Below, piece by piece: positions 42,796 to 53,578 of a stretch of 64,000 nt of DNA (positions within the stretch are counted from its first letter, which is position 1; each line of letters opens with the position of its first letter). The position numbers were made by a program, and so were the translations under genes. The notes under the pieces were generated by a model that was not told where the DNA came from, did no database searches, and saw only the letters and a program-made list of their open reading frames with translations. The stretch comes from Ignavibacteriota bacterium (lineage in GTDB: Bacteria; Bacteroidota; Ignavibacteria; Ignavibacteriales; Melioribacteraceae): assembly GCA_016716225.1 (NCBI GenBank), contig JADJWT010000001.1:62001-126000 (forward strand). Reading direction: 5' to 3'.

Positions 42796-44160
42796 TTAAT
42801 TTGCACTAATTCTGTAAATCCAATTGGGATCTTGTAATTCACCGCGTTTTGTTGAATGCAGTAATTCATATAAACCAAAACCGCTAAAATCACCAAAGAC
42901 AAAAATTACACCGCCTTCAATACTGTTGAATGCCCAAATTTCATATGGTTTGGTATCGGTTTCATTGGGAAATCTATCAACTTCATCCGGCTCGCCAAAT
43001 AAAGTAAATACTCTTCCTCTGTCTGTTTTATAACCGGGGGTTGACATTGTTCTGTATCTTGAATTTGCAACTTCAATTCTTGATAAATAAATTTTCTTAA
43101 ATTCATTGATTTGTGTTTCTGGGGAATCATCTCGTCTTTTCCAAAAGTTAAAGAGAAATTCTCTTTTTTTATCTACACTATCTAATTTTTTAAAATCATC
43201 TAATTCTTGTCTCTCTGCTAGATATTTTGATTTTTCAAAAAGATCATCACATTCCTCAATTTCTAAAACTCCAAATTCTGAGTTTAAATAATTAGTGTTA
43301 CTTTTTGAAATTTTCGGTGTAGAAATTCCCGGATTTACAAAAAAGAATTTTTTACTTGATGTAGTATATTTTTTCGAATTATTTTCAATCAATTTTAAAA
43401 CTAAAGTGTAAGTATCTGTTGGATATTTTTTTAAATTTACCAAACCCACTTCCACTATTGACGTTTTGTTTGATTGAATTTCTTTTGATGTTTCGTAAAT
43501 TAAATTATTTCTGCTATCAAATAATTTTTTTTCAAGTATAAATTGCTGAGATGTATTATTCTTTAAATTGTAAAGTTCGGAATAATAAAAAAGGACTGGC
43601 GATTTATCAGAATAAATAATTGATGGATTTGGAAAAATTTCTAAAGTGTTTTTATAAAATATTGAATTCTTATTTGCATTTTCATTTACAATACGAGTTG
43701 CTAATTCAATATCACTTATCGCAAAAGATTTTCTGAGCAGCGGATTAATTATTATGCTTTCGGAATAGTCTTTTCTACTTTTTTTGCTTGTAATATCTTC
43801 AATGCTAATATCAATATTGTATGAACCGGATTTTAAAGTAAATCCTACAAGTCCAAGCAGAGCTTTTCCATTTTTATGATCCGCCGAATCCTTTACCGGC
43901 TGGGTTAAACTCCAGTCTTTATTAACAACCAATTCATCTGTAGAACTATTTTGAATTTGAATATGCATTTTTGCTTTAATAAGATTTTTTCCGTCTTCCT
44001 TTTGTAATTTAAAATCTGCTGGATAAAACGAATAGTACAGTTCTAAAAAATTACTGGTTGAATCATATTGAAATTGTGCATAATCGAAATCAAATTTTAC
44101 TGTATTTTGTGGTAAAATTGAATTGGAAACTATTAAAAAAAATAGTAAAAGTTTTTTCAT
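42796..44160 (-). CDS. GWxTD-domain secreted protein, copy 1
   Basis: The 454-aa protein has a signal peptide (1-17), beta-rich N-terminal domains and a C-terminal GWxTD domain (about 335-454), with PGYKTDRGRVFTLFGEPDEV, KPYEIWAF and GVIFVFGDFSGFGLYELLHS. The domain is common in this phylum and of unknown role. It is a tandem paralog of the gene upstream. The family Trp is replaced by Tyr in both copies. Confidence 0.85.
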   Translation of the reverse strand: MKKLLLFFLIVSNSILPQNTVKFDFDYAQFQYDSTSNFLELYYSFYPADFKLQKEDGKNLIKAKMHIQIQNSSTDELVVNKDWSLTQPVKDSADHKNGKALLGLVGFTLKSGSYNIDISIEDITSKKSRKDYSESIIINPLLRKSFAISDIELATRIVNENANKNSIFYKNTLEIFPNPSIIYSDKSPVLFYYSELYNLKNNTSQQFILEKKLFDSRNNLIYETSKEIQSNKTSIVEVGLVNLKKYPTDTYTLVLKLIENNSKKYTTSSKKFFFVNPGISTPKISKSNTNYLNSEFGVLEIEECDDLFEKSKYLAERQELDDFKKLDSVDKKREFLFNFWKRRDDSPETQINEFKKIYLSRIEVANSRYRTMSTPGYKTDRGRVFTLFGEPDEVDRFPNETDTKPYEIWAFNSIEGGVIFVFGDFSGFGLYELLHSTKRGELQDPNWIYRISAN

Positions 44161-44191
44161 TATTTGATAATAAATAAATTATAAATTCAAT

Positions 44192-45565
44192 TTACTGATT
44201 TGTATCATAAATTGAAATTCTATCGCCCCAAGCTTCATTTCTTATTTCACCCATTTTGGTTGAGTGAAGTAATTCCAAATCGGAAATTCCCATCGTATCT
44301 CCAAACACAAATAAAACTCCGCCTTCCATTGAATCATAATACCAAATTTCATATGGTTTAATTGTTGATTCATTTTCAAAATTATCAATTCTATCAGGTT
44401 TACCATACATTAAAATTACGCGACCTCTATCTGTTTTGTATCCTTCTTTAAATTTATTACCATAGTTTGAATTTACATAATCTAATCTGTCTAAATATTT
44501 TACTTTAAATTCATTTGATGATGTACTTGGATCACTATCACGTCTTTGCCAAAAATCAAATAAAAATTTTCTCTTTGCATCAACTTGTGTTAGCTTTTCG
44601 TATAATGCAACTTCAGAACTTGCAGCAATATATTTTGAGATTTCAAAATTATAGTTACATTCTTCTTCATTCATAAGTTCAAATTCACTTCCAGTTAAGG
44701 TTGCAATTTCAATTTTATCTTCATTTTTAACATCGGGATTAAATACATAAAATTTCTTTGAACTATTTGCAAGTAAATTATTTAATGAATCAACAATATT
44801 TATGGAAAGCGTATAAGTTCCGGTTGAATATTTAGAAATCTTTAAAAATCCAACTTTAACTTGTGAATTATTTTCACTACTTAATTTTTCTTCATCACTA
44901 TGTTGAATTTTTTCATTTTTATAAACTATTCTTTTAAGCTTAAGATTGTTTATTTTCTTTTCAAGTTTATTATAAATTTCTATATAGTAAAATAAAACCG
45001 GCATTTTAGAGCCATAAACTCCTTTGGGATTTGGAACAGTCTCCAAACTATTCTTAAAATAAATTGAATTTGGATTTGCATCTTCATGAATAATATTTGA
45101 ACATAGTTGAACATCACTTATTTGAATTTTATTTATAACGATTGGTTGAAATTCAATTTCCTCATTTAGAGTTTTGATTCGATTTTGAGCATAATTATCA
45201 ATTGCAGTTACATCCAACTTATATTTGCCAAAAGGAATTTTAAAACTTAATACACCAACTAAATCTTCTGTAAGATAATTTTGTGAAGTTAAATCCACCT
45301 TTGATTTAAAATTGTAATTTTCATCAAGAGTCTTAATATTTTTTTGATTTGTTAATGAGATCTTAATATTTGCAGAAATAAAATTTCCGGAATCAGTTTT
45401 ACTAACAACAAAAGAATTTTGAGTTAATGAATAATAAAATTCAAAATATGAGTTTTGTTCATCGTAATCAAATTTAGCATAATCAAAATCAAAACCAATT
45501 TGTTCTTGAGCATTAAGTTTTAGTGAAAAAAATAAAATTATTAACAAGTAAATTTTAAATTTCAT
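44192..45565 (-). CDS. GWxTD-domain secreted protein, copy 2
   Basis: The 457-aa protein aligns with its downstream paralog along its length: the start GFDFDYAKFDYD, the middle ENSLETVPNPKG-like region and the C-terminal EGYKTDRGRVILMYGKPDRI. It has a signal peptide after a short basic start. I chose ATG 45563-45565 because GAGGA lies just before it; a TTG eight codons upstream is possible. A terminator lies upstream (45606-45635), so this pair starts its own transcript. Confidence 0.85.
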   Translation of the reverse strand: MKFKIYLLIILFFSLKLNAQEQIGFDFDYAKFDYDEQNSYFEFYYSLTQNSFVVSKTDSGNFISANIKISLTNQKNIKTLDENYNFKSKVDLTSQNYLTEDLVGVLSFKIPFGKYKLDVTAIDNYAQNRIKTLNEEIEFQPIVINKIQISDVQLCSNIIHEDANPNSIYFKNSLETVPNPKGVYGSKMPVLFYYIEIYNKLEKKINNLKLKRIVYKNEKIQHSDEEKLSSENNSQVKVGFLKISKYSTGTYTLSINIVDSLNNLLANSSKKFYVFNPDVKNEDKIEIATLTGSEFELMNEEECNYNFEISKYIAASSEVALYEKLTQVDAKRKFLFDFWQRRDSDPSTSSNEFKVKYLDRLDYVNSNYGNKFKEGYKTDRGRVILMYGKPDRIDNFENESTIKPYEIWYYDSMEGGVLFVFGDTMGISDLELLHSTKMGEIRNEAWGDRISIYDTNQ

Positions 45566-45605
45566 AATTCCTCGGTAAAATTTTTTCAACCATTTAAAAT
45601 AAAAA

Positions 45606-45635
45606 TTCCTGAGTCTAAATTATTAGACTCAGGAA
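45606..45635 (-). terminator. Strong terminator after the PorV-like gene
   Basis: A perfect 13-base stem (TTCCTGAGTCTAA and TTAGACTCAGGAA) with a 4-base loop is followed on the minus strand by TTTTTATTTT, 33 bases after the PorV-like stop. Confidence 0.9.
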
Positions 45636-45668
45636 AACTAAACATAATTGACTAAACTAACAGTGCAA

Positions 45669-46694
45669 TTATTCAATACCTAATGATAATGAAATTAGGT
45701 GTGTATCATCAAAGAACTCTGTTGGTAAATAAGCATAGTCAATTTGAATACCAACACCGCTCATATTATAGTTTATACCAAAACCAGCAGTAAATTTGTA
45801 AAGAGTTTCTGATGCTTCAAATTCTGTAGTGTGGTTATAACCACCTCTAAAGAATAATAAGTTATCATAACTATACTCTGCACCAACTTTATATTGATCA
45901 GTATAATAATTATGATTAACAAATGTTCCAACAAAATTAATATGATTTTGAGCGTCGAATGCTAATGTATAACCTAAACCAATATCTAATGTAGTTGGTA
46001 AAGAGAAGCTTGCAGCATCTATTTTATAGAATTGTTCTCCTCTTCGTTGTCCGGAATTTGTAGCTGATGTCCAAAGACCTGAACCTTCATATTTCATGTC
46101 TGTTCCAATATTTTTCAAAATAACAGCCATATCAAAACCACTAATTCCTGCTAAATCTGCATAAGTTACACCAACGTCAAATCCTAACCCTGAAGCTGTA
46201 ACTAAATCAATAGTTTCATTTACATAATTAAGATTTAACCCAACGGATACTCTGTCACTCAACATTTTGGAATAGGACAAACCTATTATTGTATATTGAG
46301 GTGAAAATGTTTGTCCGGTACCATCTGGGTTTTCAACAGTTGTTTTAAGAATATCACCAACAGATAGTGATTTTATGCTAAATGCCAAACTACCAAAATC
46401 TTCAAAGTTAACACCAACTGCACCAAATTGAACCCCAATATCTGCAATATAATTCATATTGGAAGCCATTACATCTACAGAATTTGTTGAACGTGCAATA
46501 TTAGCTGGATTCCAAAATATAGCATCAACTCCAACTGAATTTGTTAAGTTTGCATTACCCATTGCTACACCACGACCACCGACAGGAATTAAAAGCTCGG
46601 TTGCACCGGCTGTTCCATTTCTATCAGATTGACCAAAAAGTGAGCTAGTAGCAATGATCGATAGAATCATAAAAATTAAATTTATTTTCTTCAT
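45669..46694 (-). CDS. PorV/PorQ-family outer-membrane protein
   Basis: The 341-aa barrel has a signal peptide (1-21) and the family start AGATELLIPVGGRGVAMGNA, then GVDAIFWNPANIA. PorV carries T9SS cargo from the translocon to the attachment complex; PorV-like paralogs are often dedicated to nearby cargo. It is the third gene of the set TonB receptor, large cargo protein, PorV-like, which suggests service to the 1268-aa cargo. Confidence 0.87.
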   Translation of the reverse strand: MKKINLIFMILSIIATSSLFGQSDRNGTAGATELLIPVGGRGVAMGNANLTNSVGVDAIFWNPANIARSTNSVDVMASNMNYIADIGVQFGAVGVNFEDFGSLAFSIKSLSVGDILKTTVENPDGTGQTFSPQYTIIGLSYSKMLSDRVSVGLNLNYVNETIDLVTASGLGFDVGVTYADLAGISGFDMAVILKNIGTDMKYEGSGLWTSATNSGQRRGEQFYKIDAASFSLPTTLDIGLGYTLAFDAQNHINFVGTFVNHNYYTDQYKVGAEYSYDNLLFFRGGYNHTTEFEASETLYKFTAGFGINYNMSGVGIQIDYAYLPTEFFDDTHLISLSLGIE

Positions 46695-46718
46695 TTTTTT
46701 CTCCTTTAATATTAAACA

Positions 46719-49700
46719 CTAAAATCTGTCAAGAATTTGTGTTTCCTGGATTATTGCTACTTTTAATATTTTTGTTTTACCAAGTTCCGGCATGTCAATG
46801 TATGCTAAATACAAACCGCTTGCAACTGGTAAACTGCTTTCATTGCTAAGATCCCATCTTAAAAATTGAGAAGCATCGTCTTTATCTAATGTTCTTACCA
46901 ATTGACCACCTAAGTTAAATATTCTAATTTTAGCTTTTGGTGGAAGGTGGTTAAATGTAACATATCTTTGATATTTGTTTATTTCATTTGGATTTACACC
47001 ATAATACGGATTTGGAAAAACATTAACATTTTTTACATCATTCTTTGCATTTTCAGCTGAATATGTTGTAGCAGGAGCTTTAAATCTGAATGTATCTTTT
47101 CCTAATTGTAAAGGATTTGCATAAGTTATTTTTATTGCATCTCCAAGATGATAATTTGTTCCAGTAAATACCAAAACCCAAGTTGCTAATGCATTTGTTG
47201 GATCTGGTGCTGCACCCGGAATAACTTGATCAGGGTTATATGGAGAGTTTACAATTATTGCATACATTCTATCTGACATATTCCAAGCATAGAAAGGATT
47301 TTGTGTTCCGTTTCTTAGTCTGTCTCTATATGTCAAATTTACTTGATAAGGATTTGCTGGATCTGCAACATTCCATACTTCAAAAGGAATTCTAATTAAA
47401 AATGGAGCTGCTGTTCCGGGATTTGGATTTAATGGATGATTTGCTAAATCTGCTGCTGCAACCATTGTAAAACATGTAGCCATTTGTCCGCCTTCTTTAA
47501 CAAAATGGATTTTTTGGCCATTTACTTCGGTGCTATCCCAAATACCAGTAAATCTTAATTCATAATCTTGCTGCAAAATGTCTAAATCAGTTGTACCTAT
47601 TCCATTAAAGTTATCATATGCCCAACTCGAAATAGTTCCTCCGAAAACAGTATAATTAGAAATTGCTATTCTTGTAGCAGTAGCACCAAATGCTGTTGTT
47701 AGCGATGATTCTCCTGTATATTTACCATTGGCATCAACTGGTGCAGTAAAGCCAACACTAAAAAAGTTTATTGGTGTTACGTAACTTCCGTCTACAGCAA
47801 CTTGAATTCCATCAACTAGAGGGGCAGCATTTGCGCCTTCATCAACGTTGGTATAAACGTTAACGCCAGCTAACACTCTTTGGTCTTCAATTACAGGTTG
47901 ACCAGTTGTTAAGTCTTTAACATTCCAATGTTTTTCTGTTTTGAACTGATATCCAGTTTCGCCGGTTAAAGTAACGGTTCCAAGACCATCAACAATACCA
48001 TTTCCTAAATTTAAGTAGGTTGAATCACCTGAGTCTAAAGCATATAATGTTGACCAGCCATCATCAAAAATTACATAATCAACACTAAATGTAGGATCAA
48101 CAAAATCAATATTTACAACTAAATCTTCACCACCAACAAAAGCACCATCACCAGTTGTGTCTGGAGAACCCCAAGTTACAACTTGTCCATTAACAACACC
48201 AACAGCTTCATGGTTACTTTCAATGGTATTAGCACTATTTACTTTTATTCCATCTGGGAATTTTAATTGCACTGCGTCTGCATAATTAAAATCCGGAGCC
48301 AAAATATTAACAGTAAAATGAAGATCTAAAGTGTTATTTGGTGCATAAATAGAAGGTGCTGCAGTAATAGTTGATGGACCTTGATCACCTGGTTTACCTA
48401 AACTTGCACCAACTGAATCTGCGAAGTTAGTTTTTTTCCATTTTCCATCTTTATCTAAATAATAATGTTGTTGATCAAAATAAACTTCATAATCGTGACC
48501 AGTTAATTTCATTGGATCAACAACTTTTGCAGTTACAACTGCATTTGCTGTTCCAGTAGTTTGTGTAACTTCTAATCCATCACCATATTCAAAATCTGGC
48601 AAAGTGTAACCTGGATCAGGATTTTGAGGAATAACTTCCATAATATTTAATGGTGTTTCAAGTGTGTTAGGTACATGCAATGGATCGGGATTATAAGCGT
48701 AAGCTGTAACAGCAAAATAGTAAGTAGTACCATTTTCAAGTTGTTCACCAGTAATATAATCTTTGGTAACTTGGAAAGAATGCTGTACACCATTATCATC
48801 ACCAAATTGTTGAGGAAGCATTAAAGTAACACCGGATTCAGGATCAACTTCTTGATCAAGAATTACTTTAACTTCATCTACTATATCAAATGTACCAATC
48901 CTTACAGCTTCAGCCTTTGTTGCAGATCTGCTTGGTAGTTGGTAAAGATTATAACCTTGGAAATTAAATTTTCCTCTATTTGCTATACCAATTGCTTCGT
49001 AATTTAATTCAATATCATCAACCCTTGTTTGATCTTCTCCCCAATTAACAATTACCTCATTTTCATAACCGGTAACAGTAACAATAGGACTTGGTGGAGG
49101 TGATGGTAATTCAAAGAAATTATCATAAATTGATTGTGCAATGTCATCATAAATTCTCAACAATTGAATAGCTTGCAATCTATTAACACCAGGAGTTGCA
49201 CCTGCTGCTAATTCTGCAACTACTACTTCTTGAGTATCGCCGGGAGCCATAGTAAAAGGTCCTGCAACCATACCTTGTCTTCTATCATCCGGTGCTTCAA
49301 GAACACCATCTACCCAACCGGTTCCGGTTATTGGATCACCAGCTAAAGTGAATTTTGTTGCTTCTCCGGTTGTTGGATCAATAAAAGGTTCTCCTGAAGT
49401 TGTAATCAAACCTCTAAAAAGATTATGGAATTGTAATGTACCTGTAACATATTCACCAAGATCCGGATCATTATATACCGGATGACCATTAATAAAGAAA
49501 TAATGAACACTCATTGGTAAATTTTTATATCCGGCTTTTCTCTTGTTTTTAAAGATTGCTTGATCTGTTGCTTCACCTGGGACAATAGGACCTTGGAAAA
49601 AGTCAAATCCAACAGCTGGTGGATTTGGGCCATAGATTCCATCATCATCTTCATCACCATTATAGCAGTACATTAAGGAACGGTCAACATCGCATGCAGA

Positions 49701-50525
49701 AAGATCGTCGCCTGCAAATCCATTATCAATATCCGACCACATTGATACGAACATTGAATCAAACACACTAGAACTTTTATTAATAAGAGTATATTTTCTA
49801 AACATAACATTTCCTAAAGCACCACCCAAAGAATATCCCCAGAATGTAGCCTGCATTTCAATACCCATAGGATCCGAACCATATAAGCTTTGTGCTGTTG
49901 CTCTGTCAAAATCATTAGCAACAAACCACACAGTTTGGTTAGCACCAGGAAATCCAGGAATATCAATCGATGGATCATATGAACCATCAGCATCAACATC
50001 CTCATATGGTGCCCCAAATTCTGCTGGCCATTCATTCCAATCTTTCTCATATTGTGCTCTAATATCAGCTTCAGCACCTTCGCCATCATTAATTTCACTA
50101 ATCATACTACCATCTTCCCAGTCTGGTCTAACTCTGTAAATTCTAACATGATCTGCATCGGAATCTTCTCTTTCTCCATTAACAACTGCACCAGGAACTA
50201 AACCTTGGGAATATGTAGAACCACCAACTCGTAATTCTCCAGATACTTTTGCACCCCAAACTAGTCCAGATTCAAATACTGCAGCTTTATTGCTTCCCTT
50301 TGGAAAAATAAAACCTGAATTGCCGTTTGGATCAATGTCTGAGTTTCCATCATTATAAATCCAAGTTGAAATATTATTAATATTCAAACGAGTTCTAGAT
50401 GGTGACCCAGCTGCTTTACTCAGAGCATTACTTTTTGAATTTAACTCTCCTTCTGCTCCAATTTCCATTGCTGTAAAAAAAGCAATTAGCAATATGAGAA
50501 GAGTATTTAATTTATTTTTATTCAT
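46719..50525 (-). CDS. Giant T9SS cargo protein
   Basis: The 1268-aa protein has a signal peptide (to about 25), a large N-terminal region with Asp-rich loops (DVDADGSYDPSIDIPG, likely calcium sites), fibronectin-like and other beta domains in the middle, and a C-terminal T9SS sorting domain (about 1175-1268): NVFPNPYYGVNPNEINKY, then KIRIFNLGGQLVRTL and VASGLYLAYI. It should be exposed on the surface. I see no enzyme site. It sits between the TonB receptor and the PorV-like gene in one operon. Confidence 0.85.
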   Translation of the reverse strand: MNKNKLNTLLILLIAFFTAMEIGAEGELNSKSNALSKAAGSPSRTRLNINNISTWIYNDGNSDIDPNGNSGFIFPKGSNKAAVFESGLVWGAKVSGELRVGGSTYSQGLVPGAVVNGEREDSDADHVRIYRVRPDWEDGSMISEINDGEGAEADIRAQYEKDWNEWPAEFGAPYEDVDADGSYDPSIDIPGFPGANQTVWFVANDFDRATAQSLYGSDPMGIEMQATFWGYSLGGALGNVMFRKYTLINKSSSVFDSMFVSMWSDIDNGFAGDDLSACDVDRSLMYCYNGDEDDDGIYGPNPPAVGFDFFQGPIVPGEATDQAIFKNKRKAGYKNLPMSVHYFFINGHPVYNDPDLGEYVTGTLQFHNLFRGLITTSGEPFIDPTTGEATKFTLAGDPITGTGWVDGVLEAPDDRRQGMVAGPFTMAPGDTQEVVVAELAAGATPGVNRLQAIQLLRIYDDIAQSIYDNFFELPSPPPSPIVTVTGYENEVIVNWGEDQTRVDDIELNYEAIGIANRGKFNFQGYNLYQLPSRSATKAEAVRIGTFDIVDEVKVILDQEVDPESGVTLMLPQQFGDDNGVQHSFQVTKDYITGEQLENGTTYYFAVTAYAYNPDPLHVPNTLETPLNIMEVIPQNPDPGYTLPDFEYGDGLEVTQTTGTANAVVTAKVVDPMKLTGHDYEVYFDQQHYYLDKDGKWKKTNFADSVGASLGKPGDQGPSTITAAPSIYAPNNTLDLHFTVNILAPDFNYADAVQLKFPDGIKVNSANTIESNHEAVGVVNGQVVTWGSPDTTGDGAFVGGEDLVVNIDFVDPTFSVDYVIFDDGWSTLYALDSGDSTYLNLGNGIVDGLGTVTLTGETGYQFKTEKHWNVKDLTTGQPVIEDQRVLAGVNVYTNVDEGANAAPLVDGIQVAVDGSYVTPINFFSVGFTAPVDANGKYTGESSLTTAFGATATRIAISNYTVFGGTISSWAYDNFNGIGTTDLDILQQDYELRFTGIWDSTEVNGQKIHFVKEGGQMATCFTMVAAADLANHPLNPNPGTAAPFLIRIPFEVWNVADPANPYQVNLTYRDRLRNGTQNPFYAWNMSDRMYAIIVNSPYNPDQVIPGAAPDPTNALATWVLVFTGTNYHLGDAIKITYANPLQLGKDTFRFKAPATTYSAENAKNDVKNVNVFPNPYYGVNPNEINKYQRYVTFNHLPPKAKIRIFNLGGQLVRTLDKDDASQFLRWDLSNESSLPVASGLYLAYIDMPELGKTKILKVAIIQETQILDRF

Positions 50526-50560
50526 AAATTTTCTCCTATAACTTTAATAATCTTTATTTT

Positions 50561-53500
50561 TTAATACTCTAATCTTATTCCTAATAATACTTGTCTTGCA
50601 TTTGAATAATATCCTTGATAATCAATTTCTAATGCTTTATAAATATCATTAAATATCGGACCATAATCTTCAATCTTTTTTCCGCCTAATGCCGGATCAG
50701 CTAAATAACCATCATCATCAGCTGCGCCTGTTCTTTTAAATACATCTTCAACGTTTCTATTATCAAATAGATTTAAAACTCTTACATAAACATTTGCAAA
50801 TAACTGATCAAATATTCTGAAAGATTTGTCTATTTTGAGATCAACATTAAATGTTGAAGGAGTTAATGATGAGTTTAAAGGTTCAAGTGGACTTCTGAAT
50901 CTTGCATCAGTTTCCATATTTGCACTACCAATACCTCTGGTAAATGGATGACCGCTTGCAAATGAAGCAAGAACCGAAACACCTAATTGCTCAAGAAGAG
51001 CTGGGCCATCATCAACACCAAATCTATAATCTAGGAAAAAGTTGCCTTTAAGTGGTCTATCATAAGTTAAAGGAGCAACATAATTTGGTCTAAAGATTGT
51101 AACTCCATCTAAAGGTGCACCAACTATACCTGAGTTGCTATTAGGATTTGTACCAGTTCCAGCAGCATCTTGCAAAGATAATGAAGCAGAACCGCTTAAT
51201 CTTTGATATCTTCTCATTGTAAATTGTAATTCAACACCTTTGGTTGTTGCAAAGTCTCCATTCTGCTTTATGTTGTAAGATTCATACGCGGAGTTAGCAT
51301 CTGTTCTTTGTAAGTTAAAGAATACTTGCCCTTTAACATCATCATAAAAACCAGTTATATCAAATGCCAAAAAGTCAGTTAATTGTTGTCTAAAACCAAA
51401 TTCATAATGCGTTTTTCTAATTGGTCTTAAGTTTTGACCTGTTGGATCAGAGAAGAAAAAGCTTTGACCTAACTGATAAGCTAATTGATGATAACCAAGA
51501 TATGCTTCACTTAGTGCAGGTTGTTGAACATACTTTCCAAATCCTGCATGGAAAACTGTTCTGTCTGTAACTGGGAATGAAACACTTAACCTTGGGCTTA
51601 CACCACTAAAAGCTTCTACATCTTTAAACCCAGCTAAATTGAGTTCACCACTATTCCAAGTTTCGGATACTCCGTTTTCTGGCAATTCTGGATTTACTAA
51701 CTGCATATTATCCATATCAAAATAGTCATATCTTAAGCCAAGATTTAGAATAATATCATCAAATTCAATCTTATCTTGAATATAAAAACCAGCTTCTACT
51801 GGTTTGTGAGGAGCATAAAAACTACCATCAACACCGTTTACTTCACCATCTCCGTCAAATTCGTTACCATAGATATCATAACCATAATTGTTAACTCCTG
51901 CGGTATATAGTATTTTTGCTTTTTCAGCATCTATTTGTGCTTGAGTTGGATTTGAGCCATAAAGTTTTAAGAGATTATTAGCTAGTGTTCTTGCAAAACC
52001 AGATTGGCTTCCGGAAGTTGACCAAAATCTTAAAGTATGTTGTTTAAATTCACCACCGATTTTTATATTATGATGTTTTGATGGTAAATAGGTTAAATCG
52101 AATCTTCCAGTTAACCCAAGTTGATCAAATTTGTTACTGTTTGCGGAAACTGCTCCATCAGCATCAAATGTATATCCATAAACTGAAAAATCTGTAGGCT
52201 CAATATACCTTCTATCTGCTGCTGTTATACCTTGTCTTGTCCAAGTTGCCAATTCACGTGCTTTTCTTATCCAAACATTTCCTGCATTTGCATTAGCAAT
52301 ACTATCGCCATAAGCCCAATAGTCAGTTCCTAAATAAGGATCAGAACGTTCACTCTTACTTAGCGACAATCCACCTGTTAACTCATAAAATAAATTAGGA
52401 GTAACTACATGTTTAACTTTTAAACTAAAACTTCCATTTGACCAGTTATCTGTAGAAACTCTATCATTTAAAATGTCAAAAACTCCATCACCACCTGCAT
52501 CATCCCAACCATCAGAATATGTTCCGGTAAGTCTAATAAGGATTGGATTAAAATCCATAGTAACAGAACCAGAGTGAGTATAAACTTCTCTTAATTGATT
52601 TTGACGAACACCTGCTGGATAGAAGAAATTAATTGTATCCTCACCAAAGCCATCATTTATCATTCCTAAATCAAAACCTGGATATGCTCTTTTAGCTTGG
52701 CTTCTATCAAAATTATAATTTAAGTTATAGAAAAATTTAATTTGATTTTCTAAAACTGGCCCACTTAACGAAAAACTTGTTTCATTGTAACCATACCAAT
52801 AAGCACCTAATCTTTTGGATTGATTCTTAAAATTATCTTTAGAATCGAAACCAACATTATCTGTAATATATTCAACGCTAGCATGATAATCATTTGTACC
52901 AGATTTTAATTGTGATCTAATAATACCTGCATTAGATCCGCCAAATTCTGCAGTAAAACCACCTGTTTCAACTTGGAGTTCTTCAACTGCATCATTTGAA
53001 ATTGTAATTTCTCTACCACCATCCTCAGGATCTGCGATATTAATTCCCTCTAAGTAGTAACCAACTTCATCAGGACGACTTCCACGAATATGTATATTAC
53101 CTCCATCAACAACAACGCCAGCTTGTAAACCAATAATATTTGTAACTCCCCTAACTGGTAAATTCGAAATATCTTCACCAGATACATTTCTGATTGAACT
53201 TGTAGCGTCTTTTGTGATAAGTGGTTTTTGCGCAACAATTGTTACTGTTCCAACTGAAATTTCTTCAGCTGGTAATTGAAAATCTACTTCAGTTGTTAAA
53301 TCTAAACTTACTCTCACGTTTGTAATTGTAATACTTTGGAATCCAAGATAGCTGGCTTTAACGGTATATTGACCAGCATCAAGGTTCATTATTACATAGT
53401 CCCCATTAACATCGGTTGCGGCACCAAAACTAGTTCCGATAACTACTACGTTTGCGCCAACCAATACTTCACCTGTTGATAAATCTGTTACTTTACCTTT

Positions 53501-53578
53501 TATTCTTCCGTCACCAGCGAATACTTGGAGAGGGATTAAGGCAAAGAGTAATAAAACGTAAATGATTTTACGACTCAT
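50561..53578 (-). CDS. TonB-dependent receptor with carboxypeptidase-like domain
   Basis: The 1005-aa receptor has a signal peptide (1-21), a carboxypeptidase-regulatory-like domain (GRIKGKVTDLSTGEVLVGAN, about 24-105), a plug (IRNVSGEDISNLPVRG, then IRGSRPDEVGYYLEGI, about 125-235) and a long barrel ending in LGIRLEY. It imports a ligand by proton-motive force. With the cargo and PorV-like genes downstream it forms a surface-capture operon. Ligand unknown. Confidence 0.9.
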   Translation of the reverse strand: MSRKIIYVLLLFALIPLQVFAGDGRIKGKVTDLSTGEVLVGANVVVIGTSFGAATDVNGDYVIMNLDAGQYTVKASYLGFQSITITNVRVSLDLTTEVDFQLPAEEISVGTVTIVAQKPLITKDATSSIRNVSGEDISNLPVRGVTNIIGLQAGVVVDGGNIHIRGSRPDEVGYYLEGINIADPEDGGREITISNDAVEELQVETGGFTAEFGGSNAGIIRSQLKSGTNDYHASVEYITDNVGFDSKDNFKNQSKRLGAYWYGYNETSFSLSGPVLENQIKFFYNLNYNFDRSQAKRAYPGFDLGMINDGFGEDTINFFYPAGVRQNQLREVYTHSGSVTMDFNPILIRLTGTYSDGWDDAGGDGVFDILNDRVSTDNWSNGSFSLKVKHVVTPNLFYELTGGLSLSKSERSDPYLGTDYWAYGDSIANANAGNVWIRKARELATWTRQGITAADRRYIEPTDFSVYGYTFDADGAVSANSNKFDQLGLTGRFDLTYLPSKHHNIKIGGEFKQHTLRFWSTSGSQSGFARTLANNLLKLYGSNPTQAQIDAEKAKILYTAGVNNYGYDIYGNEFDGDGEVNGVDGSFYAPHKPVEAGFYIQDKIEFDDIILNLGLRYDYFDMDNMQLVNPELPENGVSETWNSGELNLAGFKDVEAFSGVSPRLSVSFPVTDRTVFHAGFGKYVQQPALSEAYLGYHQLAYQLGQSFFFSDPTGQNLRPIRKTHYEFGFRQQLTDFLAFDITGFYDDVKGQVFFNLQRTDANSAYESYNIKQNGDFATTKGVELQFTMRRYQRLSGSASLSLQDAAGTGTNPNSNSGIVGAPLDGVTIFRPNYVAPLTYDRPLKGNFFLDYRFGVDDGPALLEQLGVSVLASFASGHPFTRGIGSANMETDARFRSPLEPLNSSLTPSTFNVDLKIDKSFRIFDQLFANVYVRVLNLFDNRNVEDVFKRTGAADDDGYLADPALGGKKIEDYGPIFNDIYKALEIDYQGYYSNARQVLLGIRLEY

